NCBI RefSeq assembly: GCF_000328705.1
Contig: NC_019673.1
Location: 4,650,001 to 4,714,000, forward strand
Direction: 5' to 3'
Length of the DNA stretch: 64,000 nt
DNA from: Saccharothrix espanaensis DSM 44229
Lineage (GTDB): Bacteria; Actinomycetota; Actinomycetes; Mycobacteriales; Pseudonocardiaceae
Below the pieces are notes generated by a model that was not told the DNA's origin, searched no databases, and saw only the letters and a list, made by a program, of their open reading frames with translations. Both the position numbers and the translations under genes were made by a program. Shown one piece after another: positions 8,052 through 16,950 of the stretch; the stretch's first letter is position 1, and every line of letters starts with the position of its first letter.

Positions 8052-9338
8052 TCAGGAGGACAGGAAGCGGTCCAGCACGCGCGCGCCGAAGCGGAGTCCT
8101 TCGACGGGCACCCGCTCGTCCACGCCGTGCGCCATCGCGCGGTAGTCGTAGCCCTCGGGCAGGGAGAGCGGCGCGAAGCCGTAGCAGTCGATGCCCAGGC
8201 GGGTGAACGCCTTGGCGTCGGTGCCGCCGCCCATGCAGTACGGCACGACGATCGCGTCCGGGTCCTCGCCGCGCAGCGCGTCGGCCATCGCGTCGAACCA
8301 CGGCGAGTCGATCGGGGCCTGCACGGGCGGCTGGTCCTCCAGGAACTCCCGGGTCACGTGCGGGCCGAGGACGGCGTCGAGCGAGGCCAGCAGCTCGTCC
8401 ACGGTGCCCGGCAGGGTCCGCACGTCGACTTCGGCGGTCGCGGTGCCGGGGATGACGTTGACCTTGTAGCCGGCGTTCAGCACGGTCGGCGTGGTGCTGT
8501 TGCGCACGGTCGACTCGGCCAGCGCCGCGGCCGGGCCGAGCCGGGCGAGCGTGCCGTCCACGTCGGCCAGGTCGACCTCGACGCCCAGCGCCTCCCCGGT
8601 GCGTTCCAGGAACGCCCGCACGGTGGCGGTCAGCCGCACCGGGTGGTCCAGCGCGGCGATCCGGCCGAGCGCGCCGACCAGGTGCACCACGGCGTTGTCG
8701 GTGTTGCGCCGCGAACCGTGGCCGGCCCGGCCGCGCGCGGTCAGGCGCAGGTGCGACGAGCCGCGTTCGGCGGTGCCGATCGGGTAGAGCCGCCGCTCGC
8801 CCACCCGGTGGGAGAAGCCGCCGGACTCGCTGATCGCGGCCGTGACGCCGGTGAAGTAGTCGCGCTGGTGCTCCACGAGCCAGTTCGCGCCGTAGTCGCC
8901 CTTGTCCTCCTCGTCGGCGACGAACGCCAGCACGATGTCGCGGCGGGGCCGGCGGCCCTCGCGGGACCAGCCGCCGATCACCGACAGGACCATGGCGACC
9001 ATGTCCTTCATGTCGACCGCGCCGCGCCCCCACAGGAAGCCGTCGCGCTCGACGCCCGCGAACGGCGGGACGCTCCACTCGGCCGGGTCGGCGGGCACCA
9101 CGTCGAGGTGGGCCTGCACGAGCAGCGCCGGCAGTCCCGGTTCGCTGCCGGGCACGCGGGCCAGCACGTTGGAGCGGCGGGGCGCGGGTTCCAGGACGCA
9201 CGCGGGCACGCCCAGGTCGTCCAGGTGGGTGGCGACGAACTCGGCGGCCTCGCGCTCGCCGGCCGCCGTGCCGCCGCCGTGGTTGGTCGTGTCGAACCGC
9301 AGCAGCGCCGCGCACAGGTCGACGACGTCCTCAGCCAT
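8052..9338 (-). CDS. M20-family metallopeptidase
   Basis: 428 residues. QAHLDVVPADP, GRGAVDMKDM, ADEEDKGDYGANW, ERGSSHLRLTARGRAGHGS and the C-terminal YCMGGGTDAKAF give the di-zinc ligands and the dimerisation domain of the ArgE/DapE/CPG2 (M20) family. Such cytoplasmic enzymes hydrolyse N-acyl amino acids or short peptides. The ATG at 9338 overlaps the end of the M55 peptidase gene by 8 bp, so both are translated from one message. Together they suggest peptide or D-amino-acid-peptide catabolism. An alternative is an acetylornithine deacetylase-like role, but no arginine genes are near. Confidence 0.88.
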   Translation of the reverse strand: MAEDVVDLCAALLRFDTTNHGGGTAAGEREAAEFVATHLDDLGVPACVLEPAPRRSNVLARVPGSEPGLPALLVQAHLDVVPADPAEWSVPPFAGVERDGFLWGRGAVDMKDMVAMVLSVIGGWSREGRRPRRDIVLAFVADEEDKGDYGANWLVEHQRDYFTGVTAAISESGGFSHRVGERRLYPIGTAERGSSHLRLTARGRAGHGSRRNTDNAVVHLVGALGRIAALDHPVRLTATVRAFLERTGEALGVEVDLADVDGTLARLGPAAALAESTVRNSTTPTVLNAGYKVNVIPGTATAEVDVRTLPGTVDELLASLDAVLGPHVTREFLEDQPPVQAPIDSPWFDAMADALRGEDPDAIVVPYCMGGGTDAKAFTRLGIDCYGFAPLSLPEGYDYRAMAHGVDERVPVEGLRFGARVLDRFLSS

Positions 9339-10158
9339 AGATGCCCTCCACCGCCGTCCCGGCGATCGCGGTGACGACCTTGAACGCCTGCATCGCCAGG
9401 GTCATGGACGCGGCGTCGAAACCGATCCGCCGCGGACTGACGAGCTCCACCGTAGGCACCACGGCGGCAGCCGCCGCGAGGTGGGTGGCATCGAACTCGA
9501 CCTCGACGCGGTGCGGCGCGACCGTGGTGTCGCCGCGCCCGGCGCGGGCGAGGGCGGACTCGGTCGCGGCGGTGATCAGTTCGGCGGTGACCTGCGGCGG
9601 CGCGCACACCGCGGCGTAGCGGCTCACGCAGTCCTTGACCGCGACCAGTTCGGCGGTCGGCGCGTAGTCGCGGGCGTCGTCGCAGGTGCGGTCGTCGCCG
9701 GTGACCAGCAGCACGGGCACGCCGTGCTCGCGGGCCAGCGCGGCGTTGAGCCGGCCCTCGCTCGCGGGCACGCCGTCGAGCCACACGCCGGTGACCGAGT
9801 TCTCCAGGTAGGTGTGGGCGAGCACGCCTTCCTGGCCCGCGCCCGCGTGGTAGCCGAGGAGCACCACGCCGTCCACGCCGGAGTCGACGCCCTGCATCAT
9901 CGACAGCGGCTTGTGGCGGCCGGTGAGCAGCCGGGCGCGGGTGTCCAGCTCTTCGAGCAGGACGTTGCGCTGGCTCGAGTGCGCCTCGTTGACCAGGACG
10001 TCCGTCGCGCCGCCGGCGAACGCCCCGGCGACGCAGGCGTTCACGTCACCGGTGAGCAGCCGCCGGAACCGCTGCCACGGCTCGGTGCCGGGCACGACGT
10101 CGGCGGTGCAGGTGACTCCCGTCGCCCCCTCCATGTCGGCGGAGATCAAGATCCTCAT
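9331..10158 (-). CDS. M55-family metallopeptidase (DppA-like D-aminopeptidase)
   Basis: 275 residues from ATG 10158. MRILISADMEGATGVT carries the metal-binding D-x-E at the N-terminus; NEAHSSQRN (about residue 60) and GYHAGAGQEGVLAHT (about 103-117) match the M55 signature of Bacillus DppA, a zinc D-aminopeptidase releasing D-alanine from peptides. An upstream ATG at 10185 would add nine residues not found in the family. It is the first gene of the M55-M20 operon, which may recycle cell-wall-derived D-Ala peptides. Confidence 0.88.
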   Translation of the reverse strand: MRILISADMEGATGVTCTADVVPGTEPWQRFRRLLTGDVNACVAGAFAGGATDVLVNEAHSSQRNVLLEELDTRARLLTGRHKPLSMMQGVDSGVDGVVLLGYHAGAGQEGVLAHTYLENSVTGVWLDGVPASEGRLNAALAREHGVPVLLVTGDDRTCDDARDYAPTAELVAVKDCVSRYAAVCAPPQVTAELITAATESALARAGRGDTTVAPHRVEVEFDATHLAAAAAVVPTVELVSPRRIGFDAASMTLAMQAFKVVTAIAGTAVEGIYG

Positions 10159-10490
10159 GGCGACACCGTACCGGCGGGAGGTCACCCGTTCGCACGTCCG
10201 GGCTTCGGTTCGTCAATCCTTGACCGGTCACGTGCGGGCCGTTCCGAGGCTCCGAGGTGTCGGCCGCCGACACGGCGTTGAGCTGCGGTTGCACCGGCCG
10301 CCCGGACGGGCCGGGGCGTCGGTGGTCGACGTCGTCGGAGTGCGTCACGGCGGCGGGCGGGGGTTCCTCCTCGGTGGGATCAGGGACGCGGTGGGCAGCG
10401 GTGTTCCTGGCGGGTGGGATCGGGTTGCCGGCGCGCTGGTCGGTCGGGGCGGTGTCCGGCGGTCTTTGGGGCGGATGACGTCCATCGTGG
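10159..10490. other. intergenic region, no gene recognised
   Basis: About 330 bp between two minus-strand genes. It should contain the promoter of the M55-M20 operon at its left end and the 3' end of the hydrolase transcript at its right end. No convincing protein, palindrome or repeat is seen. Confidence 0.5.
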
Positions 10491-11714
10491 TCACCGGACG
10501 AACCGGACGACGCGGTGGCGCGGTGACGGCGCGTCGAGCAGGTGGTGGTCCCGGCCGCGCAGGTGCAGGTCGAAGAACGCCCTGAGGTAGGTGCGGCGGG
10601 CGGCCAGGACCGAGGCCGGGTCGGCGGTGCCGAGGGCGGGCGCGAAGTGGTCGGTGGGCAGGTCGAGGCCGCGCACGACCTGGGGCAGCACGGTCTGCAA
10701 GTCGGTGAGCCAGGCGTGCCCGCCCTCGCGCACCTCCAGTTCCCGCCGCCACCCGCGCAGCCCGGTCCACTGCCGGTCCCACAGCGGGTCGCGGTCGACC
10801 GCGCCGGGCAGCACCGCCAGCACCGGCCCGTCCAGCCCGTCCTCCACGACGGTGGTGATCGGCGCGGTCCCGTCGGGGGTGGGCCAGCCGACGGCGGAGT
10901 CGCCGACCGCCGCCGCAGCCACCCTGGGGTCGTCGTGCGCCAGTTGCAGCGCGGCCAGGCCCGCGCCGGTGCCGCCGCCGACCACGCCCACCGGGCCGGT
11001 GCGCAGCGACCGGCGCAGCGGCTCGGGCAGGCCCGGCGCGGCGCCGAGGGCGTCGAGCGCGAACCGGGCGTCGGCGACCCGGCTCCGGTAGATGGTGCGG
11101 ACGTAGGCGAAGAAGGCGGGGCTGGTGACCTCCGCGCCGGGCGGCGGGAGGGCGGCGTCGTGCACGGGGACGAGCCGGTCGGGGAACCGGACCGGTGTCT
11201 CGTAGGTCGGGTCGGTCGCTACCACGACGTAGCCGTGACTGGCCAGGTCTTCCATCACGGTGCGCACCGCGCCCAGGCTGAACCAGTGGCCGAGGGTCAC
11301 CAGCACGACGGGGCCGGGCAGCGGGTGGGCGTCGAACCGGGAGTACGAGCGCGCGCCGGCCCAGTCGACCAGGCCGGGCGGTAAGTCGCCCATCAGGCCC
11401 TGCATCACGGTCTCGGCGTGCTCGACCCAGCCCGGGGTGAGCCACGGCGCGGGCGGGCCGCCGCCGCGCGCGGGATAGGTGACGGTGGCCATCAGCTCCC
11501 GGTAGGGCTGGTCGGTGACGTACGGGTCGGCCCGGCTGCGGTCGACCAGGTGCGTGCTGGTGGTGCCGACGGCGTACGGGCCGCTCGGCGCGGGCAGCCG
11601 CAGGCGGACGCGGTCGCGCGCGGAGGCGGTGGCGGGCGACAAGGCGGTCGCCGGCAGCAGGGCGGTGGTGGCGAGGGCCGCGAGCGCGGTGCGGCGGCTG
11701 AGGGTCGGTTCCAC
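10491..11714 (-). CDS. secreted alpha/beta-hydrolase-fold protein lacking the nucleophile serine
   Basis: 407 residues from GTG 11714, which follows a GAGGAGAG ribosome-binding site. The N-terminus EPTLSRRTALAALATTALLP has a twin-arginine followed by a hydrophobic stretch and Ala-rich cleavage region, consistent with Tat or Sec export. The body resembles the PAF-acetylhydrolase/lipase family (GPVVLVTLGHWFSLGAVRTV, GYVVVATDPTYETP). At the nucleophile elbow, where the family has G-H-S-x-G, this protein reads GVVGGGTGAG, with glycine for the catalytic serine. A His segment (EGGHAWLTD) remains. It may be a binding protein or non-enzymatic paralogue. The decayed gene at 6477-7255 is a relative. 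Confidence 0.75.
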   Translation of the reverse strand: MEPTLSRRTALAALATTALLPATALSPATASARDRVRLRLPAPSGPYAVGTTSTHLVDRSRADPYVTDQPYRELMATVTYPARGGGPPAPWLTPGWVEHAETVMQGLMGDLPPGLVDWAGARSYSRFDAHPLPGPVVLVTLGHWFSLGAVRTVMEDLASHGYVVVATDPTYETPVRFPDRLVPVHDAALPPPGAEVTSPAFFAYVRTIYRSRVADARFALDALGAAPGLPEPLRRSLRTGPVGVVGGGTGAGLAALQLAHDDPRVAAAAVGDSAVGWPTPDGTAPITTVVEDGLDGPVLAVLPGAVDRDPLWDRQWTGLRGWRRELEVREGGHAWLTDLQTVLPQVVRGLDLPTDHFAPALGTADPASVLAARRTYLRAFFDLHLRGRDHHLLDAPSPRHRVVRFVR

Positions 11715-11842
11715 GGGTCTCTCCTCGGTTCCGGGGTCGGATTGGTGATCGACACCGAGGATGCCCGTCACAACCTGTGAATGTACTGAGACACTGAGAG
11801 ACCGCTGAGGGGTGACCGGTGACGCTGAGGGATTTTCGCCTG

Positions 11843-12439
11843 TTAGGCCGAACAGCTCTCAGTGTTGATCCAAATGGCGGCCGCTGCCCGGCGGCTTGGC
11901 GACCGCTGGTGGCGGGCCCCGTGCGGAACGGGAGGACTACGGCAGGGGCTCTCCCACCGCTGTTCGCCGTCCTCGACGGTGTCGGTGAGCAGCAGGCCGA
12001 CCCGCCGGGCGACCGCGGCCGACGCGGCGTGGTCGGGGTGCACGTGGGCGGTGAACCGGGTGATGCCGGCGGCGCGCAGCGCGTCGACCACGAGCCCGGC
12101 CGCCTCCTGGGCGAAGCCGAGGCCCTGGTGGGCGGTGCCGACGACCCACGCGAGTTCGGCGGCGGGTCGTGCGGTGTCGACGGTGGCCTGGACGTACCCG
12201 ACGGCGTGGCCGGTGTCGCGGCGGCGCACCACCCAGTTGAGCCACCACTGGCCGCCGTCGGCGGATCGGCCCCGCACCTGTCGGGCGTAGGTCCGGCTCA
12301 GGTCGTCCACGGTCGGTGGCTCGCCGCCGGTGAACGTGTAGAGCTCCGGCGCGGCCAGCACGACCGCCATCTCCTCGGCGTGTCCGACGCGCAGCGGTTC
12401 GAGGAGGAGGCGGTCGCTGCTCACGGGTTCTGCGTGCAC
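11843..12439 (-). CDS. GNAT-family N-acetyltransferase (RimJ/RimL-like)
   Basis: 198 residues. RLLLEPLRVGHAEEMAVVLA at the start and WVVGTAHQGLGFAQEAAGLV (about residues 96-115, the acetyl-CoA V/I site) identify a GNAT acetyltransferase acting on an N-terminal amine or small molecule. The family normally ends near the DGEQRWE segment (about residue 164). The remaining 30 residues (RSPPVPHGARHQRSPSRRAA and on) look like read-through of non-coding sequence, so the original stop may have been lost. It starts 4 bp past the stop of the acyl-CoA dehydrogenase gene and probably ends that operon. Confidence 0.82.
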   Translation of the reverse strand: MHAEPVSSDRLLLEPLRVGHAEEMAVVLAAPELYTFTGGEPPTVDDLSRTYARQVRGRSADGGQWWLNWVVRRRDTGHAVGYVQATVDTARPAAELAWVVGTAHQGLGFAQEAAGLVVDALRAAGITRFTAHVHPDHAASAAVARRVGLLLTDTVEDGEQRWESPCRSPPVPHGARHQRSPSRRAAAAIWINTESCSA

Positions 12440-12442
12440 GCC

Positions 12443-13654
12443 TTACAGGTACTTCCTCAGCTCCCTCTTGGCCAGCGACATCCGGTGCACCTCGTCGGGC
12501 CCGTCGGCCAGTCGCAGCGTGCGGGCCTGCGCCCACAGGTCGGCCAGCGGGTAGTCCTGGCTGACGCCGCCCGCGCCGTGCGCCTGGATCGCCTTGTCCA
12601 GCACCCACTCGGCCATCAGCGGCGTGCCGATCTTGATGGCCTGGATCTCGGTGTGCGCGCCCTTGTTGCCCACGGTGTCCATCAGCCACGCGGTCTTGAG
12701 CACCAGCAGCCGGGCCTGTTCGACGCGGACGCGGGATTCGGCGATCCACTCCTGGACCACGCCCTGGTGGGCGAGGGGCTTGCCGAACGCGACCCGTGCG
12801 ACCGCGCGGCGGCACATCAGCTCCAAGGCGCGTTCGGCGATGCCGATCAGCCTCATGCAGTGGTGGATGCGGCCGGGCCCGAGTCGTGCCTGGGCGATCG
12901 CGAAACCCTCGCCCTCGCCGCCGATGAGGTTCTCGGCGGGCACCCGCACGTCCTCGAACACGATCTCGGCGTGGCCACCGTGCGCGGCGTCGGTGTAGCC
13001 GAACACGTGCATCCCGCGCTCGACGCGCACGCCCGGCGTGTCACGGGGAACGAGCATCATGGCCTGCTGACGGTGGCGTTCGGCGTCCGGGTCGGTCTTG
13101 CCCATGACGATGAACACGGCGCACTCGGGGTTCATCGCGCCGGAGGACCACCACTTGCGGCCGTTGATCACGTAGTGGTCGCCGTCGCGTTCGATCCGGG
13201 TGGCGATGGTGGTGGCGTCGGAGGAGGCGACGTCGGGTTCGGTCATGCAGAACGCCGAGCGGATCTCGCCGTCGAGCAGGGGCCGCAGCCACCGCCGCTT
13301 CTGCTCCTCGGTGCCGAACATGGCCAGCACCTCCATGTTGCCGGTGTCCGGCGCGGCGCAGTTGAGCGCCTCGGGGGCCAGGTGCGGGCTGCGGCCGGTG
13401 ATCTCGGCCAGCGGCGCGTACTGGAGGTTGGTCAAGCCGCCGCCGTGCTCGGGGTCGGGCAGGAACAGGTTCCACAGGCCCTGGCGGCGGGCCTCGGCCT
13501 TGAGGTCGGCCAGGACGGCGGGCCGGGCCCACGGGTCGGCGGCGTCGGCGAGCTGCGCGGCGGCCACGGGTTCGGCCGGGTGGACGAACTCGTCCATGAA
13601 GCGCAGCAGCCTGGCGCGCAGGTCCTCGGTGGTGGCGTCGTAGCCGAAGTCCAT
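12443..13654 (-). CDS. acyl-CoA dehydrogenase
   Basis: 403 residues. [20 protein letters not shown] (about residues 134-153) is the FAD/substrate signature 1 and [20 protein letters not shown] the start of the helical C-terminal domain; the end ([11 protein letters not shown]) is typical of the ACAD10/11-like bacterial clade. It oxidises an acyl-CoA to the enoyl-CoA with FAD, passing electrons to ETF. Its ATG overlaps the TGA of the phosphotransferase gene (ATGA). ACAD plus phosphotransferase plus HAD mirrors the domains fused in eukaryotic ACAD10, where phosphorylation of 4-hydroxyacyl-CoA precedes elimination. A 4-hydroxy acid degradation role is a reasonable inference. Confidence 0.92.
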   Translation of the reverse strand: MDFGYDATTEDLRARLLRFMDEFVHPAEPVAAAQLADAADPWARPAVLADLKAEARRQGLWNLFLPDPEHGGGLTNLQYAPLAEITGRSPHLAPEALNCAAPDTGNMEVLAMFGTEEQKRRWLRPLLDGEIRSAFCMTEPDVASSDATTIATRIERDGDHYVINGRKWWSSGAMNPECAVFIVMGKTDPDAERHRQQAMMLVPRDTPGVRVERGMHVFGYTDAAHGGHAEIVFEDVRVPAENLIGGEGEGFAIAQARLGPGRIHHCMRLIGIAERALELMCRRAVARVAFGKPLAHQGVVQEWIAESRVRVEQARLLVLKTAWLMDTVGNKGAHTEIQAIKIGTPLMAEWVLDKAIQAHGAGGVSQDYPLADLWAQARTLRLADGPDEVHRMSLAKRELRKYL

Positions 13655-14688
13655 CAGTTCTCCCCTGCGGTGGCGGCGAGCCCCTGCCGGACCAGGGGCA
13701 GGGTGAGTCGGCCGATCCGGTCGAATCCCGCCCCGACGGTCTTGCCGGTGGTGAAGCGGTAGTGGATGCCTTCGAGGATCACGGCGAGCTTGAAGTAGGC
13801 GAACGCGGTGTACCAGCCCAGTCCGGAGACGTCCGCGCCGCTGCGCCGGGCGTAGCGCTCGACCAGGTCGTCGGCGGAGGCGAAGCCGGGCAGCGCGGAC
13901 ACGGTGCCGGTGATCGGGTCGTCGGCCAGGCCGAGCCCGGTCCAGTAGACGCGCAGCAGGCCGAGGTCGGCCAGCGGGTCGCCGAGGGTGGCCATCTCCC
14001 AGTCGAGCACGGCGCTGATCGCCGGCGGGTCGTCGGTGACCAGGACGTTGTCCAGCCGGTAGTCGCCGTGCACGATCGCGGCCCGGCGGGTGTCGGGGAC
14101 GGTGGCGGCGAGCCGGTCGCGCAGGTCGTCGACGCCGGGCAGGTCGCGGCTGCGGGAGGACTCCAGCTGCTTGGCCCACCGGGCGACCTGGCGGCGCAGG
14201 AACCCGTCGGGACGGCCGAAGTCGCCCAGGCCGACCGCGTCCGGGTCGACGGCGTGCAGGTCGGCCAGCACGTCCACGAGCCGCGCGGACAGGGCGGCGG
14301 CCGTGTCGGGGGTCAGCCACGGGCACTGGTCGCGGTGTCGCAGCGCGACGCCGGGCACCTCCTGCATGAGGTAGAACGGCGCGCCGATCACGTCGGGGTC
14401 GGTGCACAGGTGCTCGGTCGCGGGCACCGGCACGGCGCTGCCGGCCAGCGCGGTGATGACGCGGTGCTCGCGGGCCATGTCGTGCGCGGTGGCCAGCACG
14501 TGGCCCAGCGGCGGGCGGCGCAGCACCCAGCGGGAGGTGCCGTCGGTGAGCCGGTAGGTGAGGTTGGAGCGGCCGCCGGGGATGAGTTCGGCGGTCAGCG
14601 GCGGGGTGCCGAGGTGGGCGGCGAGGCGGCCCAGGTCCAGGCCGGGCAGGCCGGTGCCGGGCTGGACGGGGTCGGTTCGGTCGGTCAT
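13654..14688 (-). CDS. ACAD10/11-type phosphotransferase family protein
   Basis: 344 residues from ATG 14688. [20 protein letters not shown] is the ATP-loop, [13 protein letters not shown] (about residue 215) the catalytic HxDxxxxN loop, and [20 protein letters not shown] the metal-binding DxD-type segment of the APH/ChoK kinase fold. In this operon context it corresponds to the kinase domain of ACAD10/ACAD11, which phosphorylates 4-hydroxyacyl-CoA substrates. Start and stop overlap its neighbours by ATGA on both sides, indicating tight translational coupling. Confidence 0.9.
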   Translation of the reverse strand: MTDRTDPVQPGTGLPGLDLGRLAAHLGTPPLTAELIPGGRSNLTYRLTDGTSRWVLRRPPLGHVLATAHDMAREHRVITALAGSAVPVPATEHLCTDPDVIGAPFYLMQEVPGVALRHRDQCPWLTPDTAAALSARLVDVLADLHAVDPDAVGLGDFGRPDGFLRRQVARWAKQLESSRSRDLPGVDDLRDRLAATVPDTRRAAIVHGDYRLDNVLVTDDPPAISAVLDWEMATLGDPLADLGLLRVYWTGLGLADDPITGTVSALPGFASADDLVERYARRSGADVSGLGWYTAFAYFKLAVILEGIHYRFTTGKTVGAGFDRIGRLTLPLVRQGLAATAGEN

Positions 14689-15332
14689 GCGGCGGCTCCC
14701 AGCAGGGCGGCGAGGACGGCGCGGGTGGACTCGGCGTCGGTGTGCCGGTGGGCGTGCAGGCCGACGGCGCGGGCCGCGTCGACGTTGGCGGGGGCGTCGT
14801 CGACGAACGCGCAGCGGTGCGCGGGCAGGCCGATGACCTCGAGGGTGTGGGCGAAGATCTTCGGGTCGGGTTTGCGCAGCCCGACGCGGCCGCTGATGAC
14901 CACGGTGTCGAACAGTTCCAGCAGGAGTTCCTCGGGGTAGCCCTCGCCCCAGCTGTTGGACAGCAGCACCGTGCGCAGGCCGCGGGCGCGCAGGTCGCGG
15001 ACGAGGTCGACCATCGCCGGGTCGGTCTGCGCCGCGCCGAACATGCGGCGCAGCAGGCCGTGGGCGGGGATCGCCGCGCCGCCGGGGGTGCGCAGCTCGG
15101 CGGCCAGCAGGCGTTCGAACTCGGCGACCGGCAGGTGGCCGGTCTCCAGCCGGGAAACCGGGTTGTCGGGGGCGGCGTCGCGGCCCATCCACGCGCGGAT
15201 GGTCGTGCCGTAGCGCTCGCGGTCGATGTCCTCGCGGTGCAGCCAGTCCTCGATGAAGGTGGGCACGGAGACGGTGAGCACGCCGCCCCAGTCCAGCACC
15301 ACCGCGTCGATCGGCCGTTCGGGGTCCGCCAC
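14685..15332 (-). CDS. HAD-superfamily hydrolase (ACAD10 N-domain-like)
   Basis: 215 residues from GTG 15332. [15 protein letters not shown] is HAD motif I with one aspartate (the second position is Trp-Gly, as in the ACAD10/epoxide-hydrolase N-domain branch), [11 protein letters not shown] is motif [11 protein letters not shown] motif III (Lys) and [14 protein letters not shown] motif IV. It would act as a phosphatase or phosphate-handling partner of the downstream kinase and dehydrogenase. First gene of the operon, 11 bp downstream of a 16-bp palindrome. Longer upstream in-frame starts run into the divergent gene and are rejected. Confidence 0.88.
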   Translation of the reverse strand: MADPERPIDAVVLDWGGVLTVSVPTFIEDWLHREDIDRERYGTTIRAWMGRDAAPDNPVSRLETGHLPVAEFERLLAAELRTPGGAAIPAHGLLRRMFGAAQTDPAMVDLVRDLRARGLRTVLLSNSWGEGYPEELLLELFDTVVISGRVGLRKPDPKIFAHTLEVIGLPAHRCAFVDDAPANVDAARAVGLHAHRHTDAESTRAVLAALLGAAA

Positions 15333-15342
15333 GTCGCGAGGG

Positions 15343-15358
15343 TACCGACCGGTCGGTA
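15343..15358. promoter_or_regulatory. 16-bp perfect palindrome, TetR-type operator
   Basis: TACCGACCGGTCGGTA is perfectly symmetric and lies 11 bp upstream of the HAD start codon. ACCGACCGGTCGGT-type sequences are a common operator form for actinobacterial TetR repressors of fatty-acid and acyl-CoA operons. No TetR gene is adjacent to this operon, so the regulator is probably encoded elsewhere. Confidence 0.8.
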
Positions 15359-15392
15359 TGGAGGCAACCCGCACTGGTCCGGAAAAGTCGCA

Positions 15393-15417
15393 GAACGTGA
15401 ATGACTCATTCATGTTC
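15393..15417. promoter_or_regulatory. near-perfect 25-bp inverted repeat upstream of NmrA-like gene
   Basis: TGAATGA (15398-15404) and TCATTCA (15406-15412) are exact inverted arms around one base; the flanks GAACG and TGTTC extend the symmetry with one mismatch. It sits about 52 bp upstream of the NmrA-like start, in the shared region with the HAD operon, and is distinct from the 15343 palindrome. HxlR- or MarR-type regulators often bind such sites before NmrA/NADP-binding genes. Confidence 0.7.
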
Positions 15418-15468
15418 GGAAATGCGAATGGGGCGTTCGCGTTCGACTGGTATGGTTTTGTTGCATTC

Positions 15469-16299
15469 ATGGGTCCAATTTTGGTCACGGGTGCGACGGG
15501 CACCGTGGGTGGCAGTGTGGTGCGGCAGTTGTCGGCGGCGGGGGTCGAGGTGCGGGCGCTGACCCGTGACCCGTCCAGGGCGGTGCTGCCGGCGGGGGTC
15601 GAGGTGGTGGCGGGGTCGTTCGCGGAGCCGTCGTCGCTGCTCCCGGCGTTACGCGGGGTGTCGCGGGTGCACCTGGTGTCGACCGACGGCGACGGTCCGG
15701 AGATCATGGACGTGCTGGTGCGGGCGGGCGTGGAGCGGGTGACCCACCTGGGGCACGACGACCCGTCGCGGTCGGACGACGATCCGTTCGAGTCGTGGCA
15801 CCGGCGGTACCGGAAAGCGGTCGAGGCGTCCGGGTTGGCGTGGACGCACCTGTTCCCCGGCGAGTTCATGGCGAACACCCGGGAATGGATCGGGTCGGTG
15901 CGGGCGGAGAGCGTCGTGCGCGCGCCGTTCGGCGACTGGGCGACCGCGCTGGTACACGAGGACGACATCGCGGCGATCGTGGTGAAGGCGCTGCTGGAGG
16001 ACGGCCACGCGGGGCGGACCTACCGGCCGACCGGGCCGGAGCCGGTGGTGCGGCGGGACGCGGCGCGGCTGATCGGCGAGGCGGTGGGCCGGCCGGTGCG
16101 GTTCGAGGAGCTCACCCCGGACCAGGCGCGCGAGCACTGGCGCGGGGTCTACCCGCCGGAGGTCGTGGAGTGGTTCCTGGAGCTGGGCGGGCAGTCCGAC
16201 GGCATGGGCTGGGTGTCGCCGGACGTGCCGCAGGTACTGGGCCGGCCGGGGCGGACCTACGCGCGGTGGACCCGTGACCACGCCGCCGAGTTCGCCTAG
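15469..16299 (+). CDS. NmrA-like NAD(P)-binding protein
   Basis: 276 residues from ATG 15469. MGPILVTGATGTVGGSVVRQ is the glycine-rich GxxGxxG of an atypical SDR of the NmrA/QOR2 type. No YxxxK catalytic pair is evident, as usual in this branch; HLFPGEFMAN and LVHEDDIAAIV are shared with NmrA-like redox sensors and quinone reductases. It is probably an NADP(H)-binding reductase or sensor. It is transcribed divergently from the acyl-CoA dehydrogenase operon and has its own palindrome in the promoter. Confidence 0.87.
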   Translation: MGPILVTGATGTVGGSVVRQLSAAGVEVRALTRDPSRAVLPAGVEVVAGSFAEPSSLLPALRGVSRVHLVSTDGDGPEIMDVLVRAGVERVTHLGHDDPSRSDDDPFESWHRRYRKAVEASGLAWTHLFPGEFMANTREWIGSVRAESVVRAPFGDWATALVHEDDIAAIVVKALLEDGHAGRTYRPTGPEPVVRRDAARLIGEAVGRPVRFEELTPDQAREHWRGVYPPEVVEWFLELGGQSDGMGWVSPDVPQVLGRPGRTYARWTRDHAAEFA

Positions 16300-16863
16300 C
16301 CGCCGGTCCGCCCCGGCTGCTCGCGGCCGGCCGGGGCGGGGCGGGGCGGGCGGGGCGGGGCGGGCGTTGCGCAGCCGGATCCCGCTGAATCGCAGGCCGC
16401 GGCCGGCGACCTCGTCCCAGAACGGCCACAGGTTGGTCCGCACCCGCAGTTCGATGCCGGCCCGCTCGTGCAGGTCGAACAGGTCGCCGACCCGCTCGGC
16501 CGGGCCCAGCGGGCGGACCGGGCGGGTGGCGACCACGGCGCTGTCGCCGAAGGGCCGGAACGCGGCGGCGTCGAACCGGTAGGCGTAGAGGGTGACGGTG
16601 CGGATGCGGGTCAGCCAGCCGTACTCGACGGCGTGCACCCGCTCCGCGCCCAGCCACGCCCGGTCCTGCTCCGGGGTGTCGAGGCCGGCCCAGGCCATGA
16701 CGCGCGGGCAGTCGCGCGGGAACCAGTAGGCGGGCGCGAGGTCGTGGTCGACCGCCCACACGTACGCCTCGGGCTGGCGGGCGGTCGCGGCGACGTGCGG
16801 CACGAACCGGGTGATCGTGGGGTCTTCGGAGAAGTGCAGCACTTCGCCGGGAACGGGGCGCAT
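16296..16863 (-). CDS. DUF6886-like protein, 3' end disturbed
   Basis: ATG at 16863: MRPVPGEVLHFSEDPTITRF, then the HDLAPAYWFPRDCPRVMAWA and HAVEYGWLTRIRTV segments typical of the actinobacterial DUF6886 family (about 160-170 residues, function unknown). The recognisable protein ends around RFSGIRLRNARP (about 16370). From there the same frame stays open to 15649, deep inside the opposite-strand NmrA gene. A stop (TAG, 16296-16298) exists one frame away, just past a slippage-prone GGGGC repeat. The true end was therefore probably shifted by repeat expansion or contraction; the 16296 boundary is my estimate. Confidence 0.6.
16332..16366. repeat. GGGGC/GGGC microsatellite
   Basis: A short tract of alternating CGGGG and CGGG units near the 3' end of the DUF6886-like gene. 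Such tracts slip during replication and may explain the missing in-frame stop. Confidence 0.7.
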
Positions 16864-16950
16864 GGTCGGCCAGTGTCGCCGAACCCGCGGCGCGCGGTCG
16901 ACCGGAAATCCGGTGGCGCGCGGTCCGGGCGGCGCGGTGGGATCGGGTGC

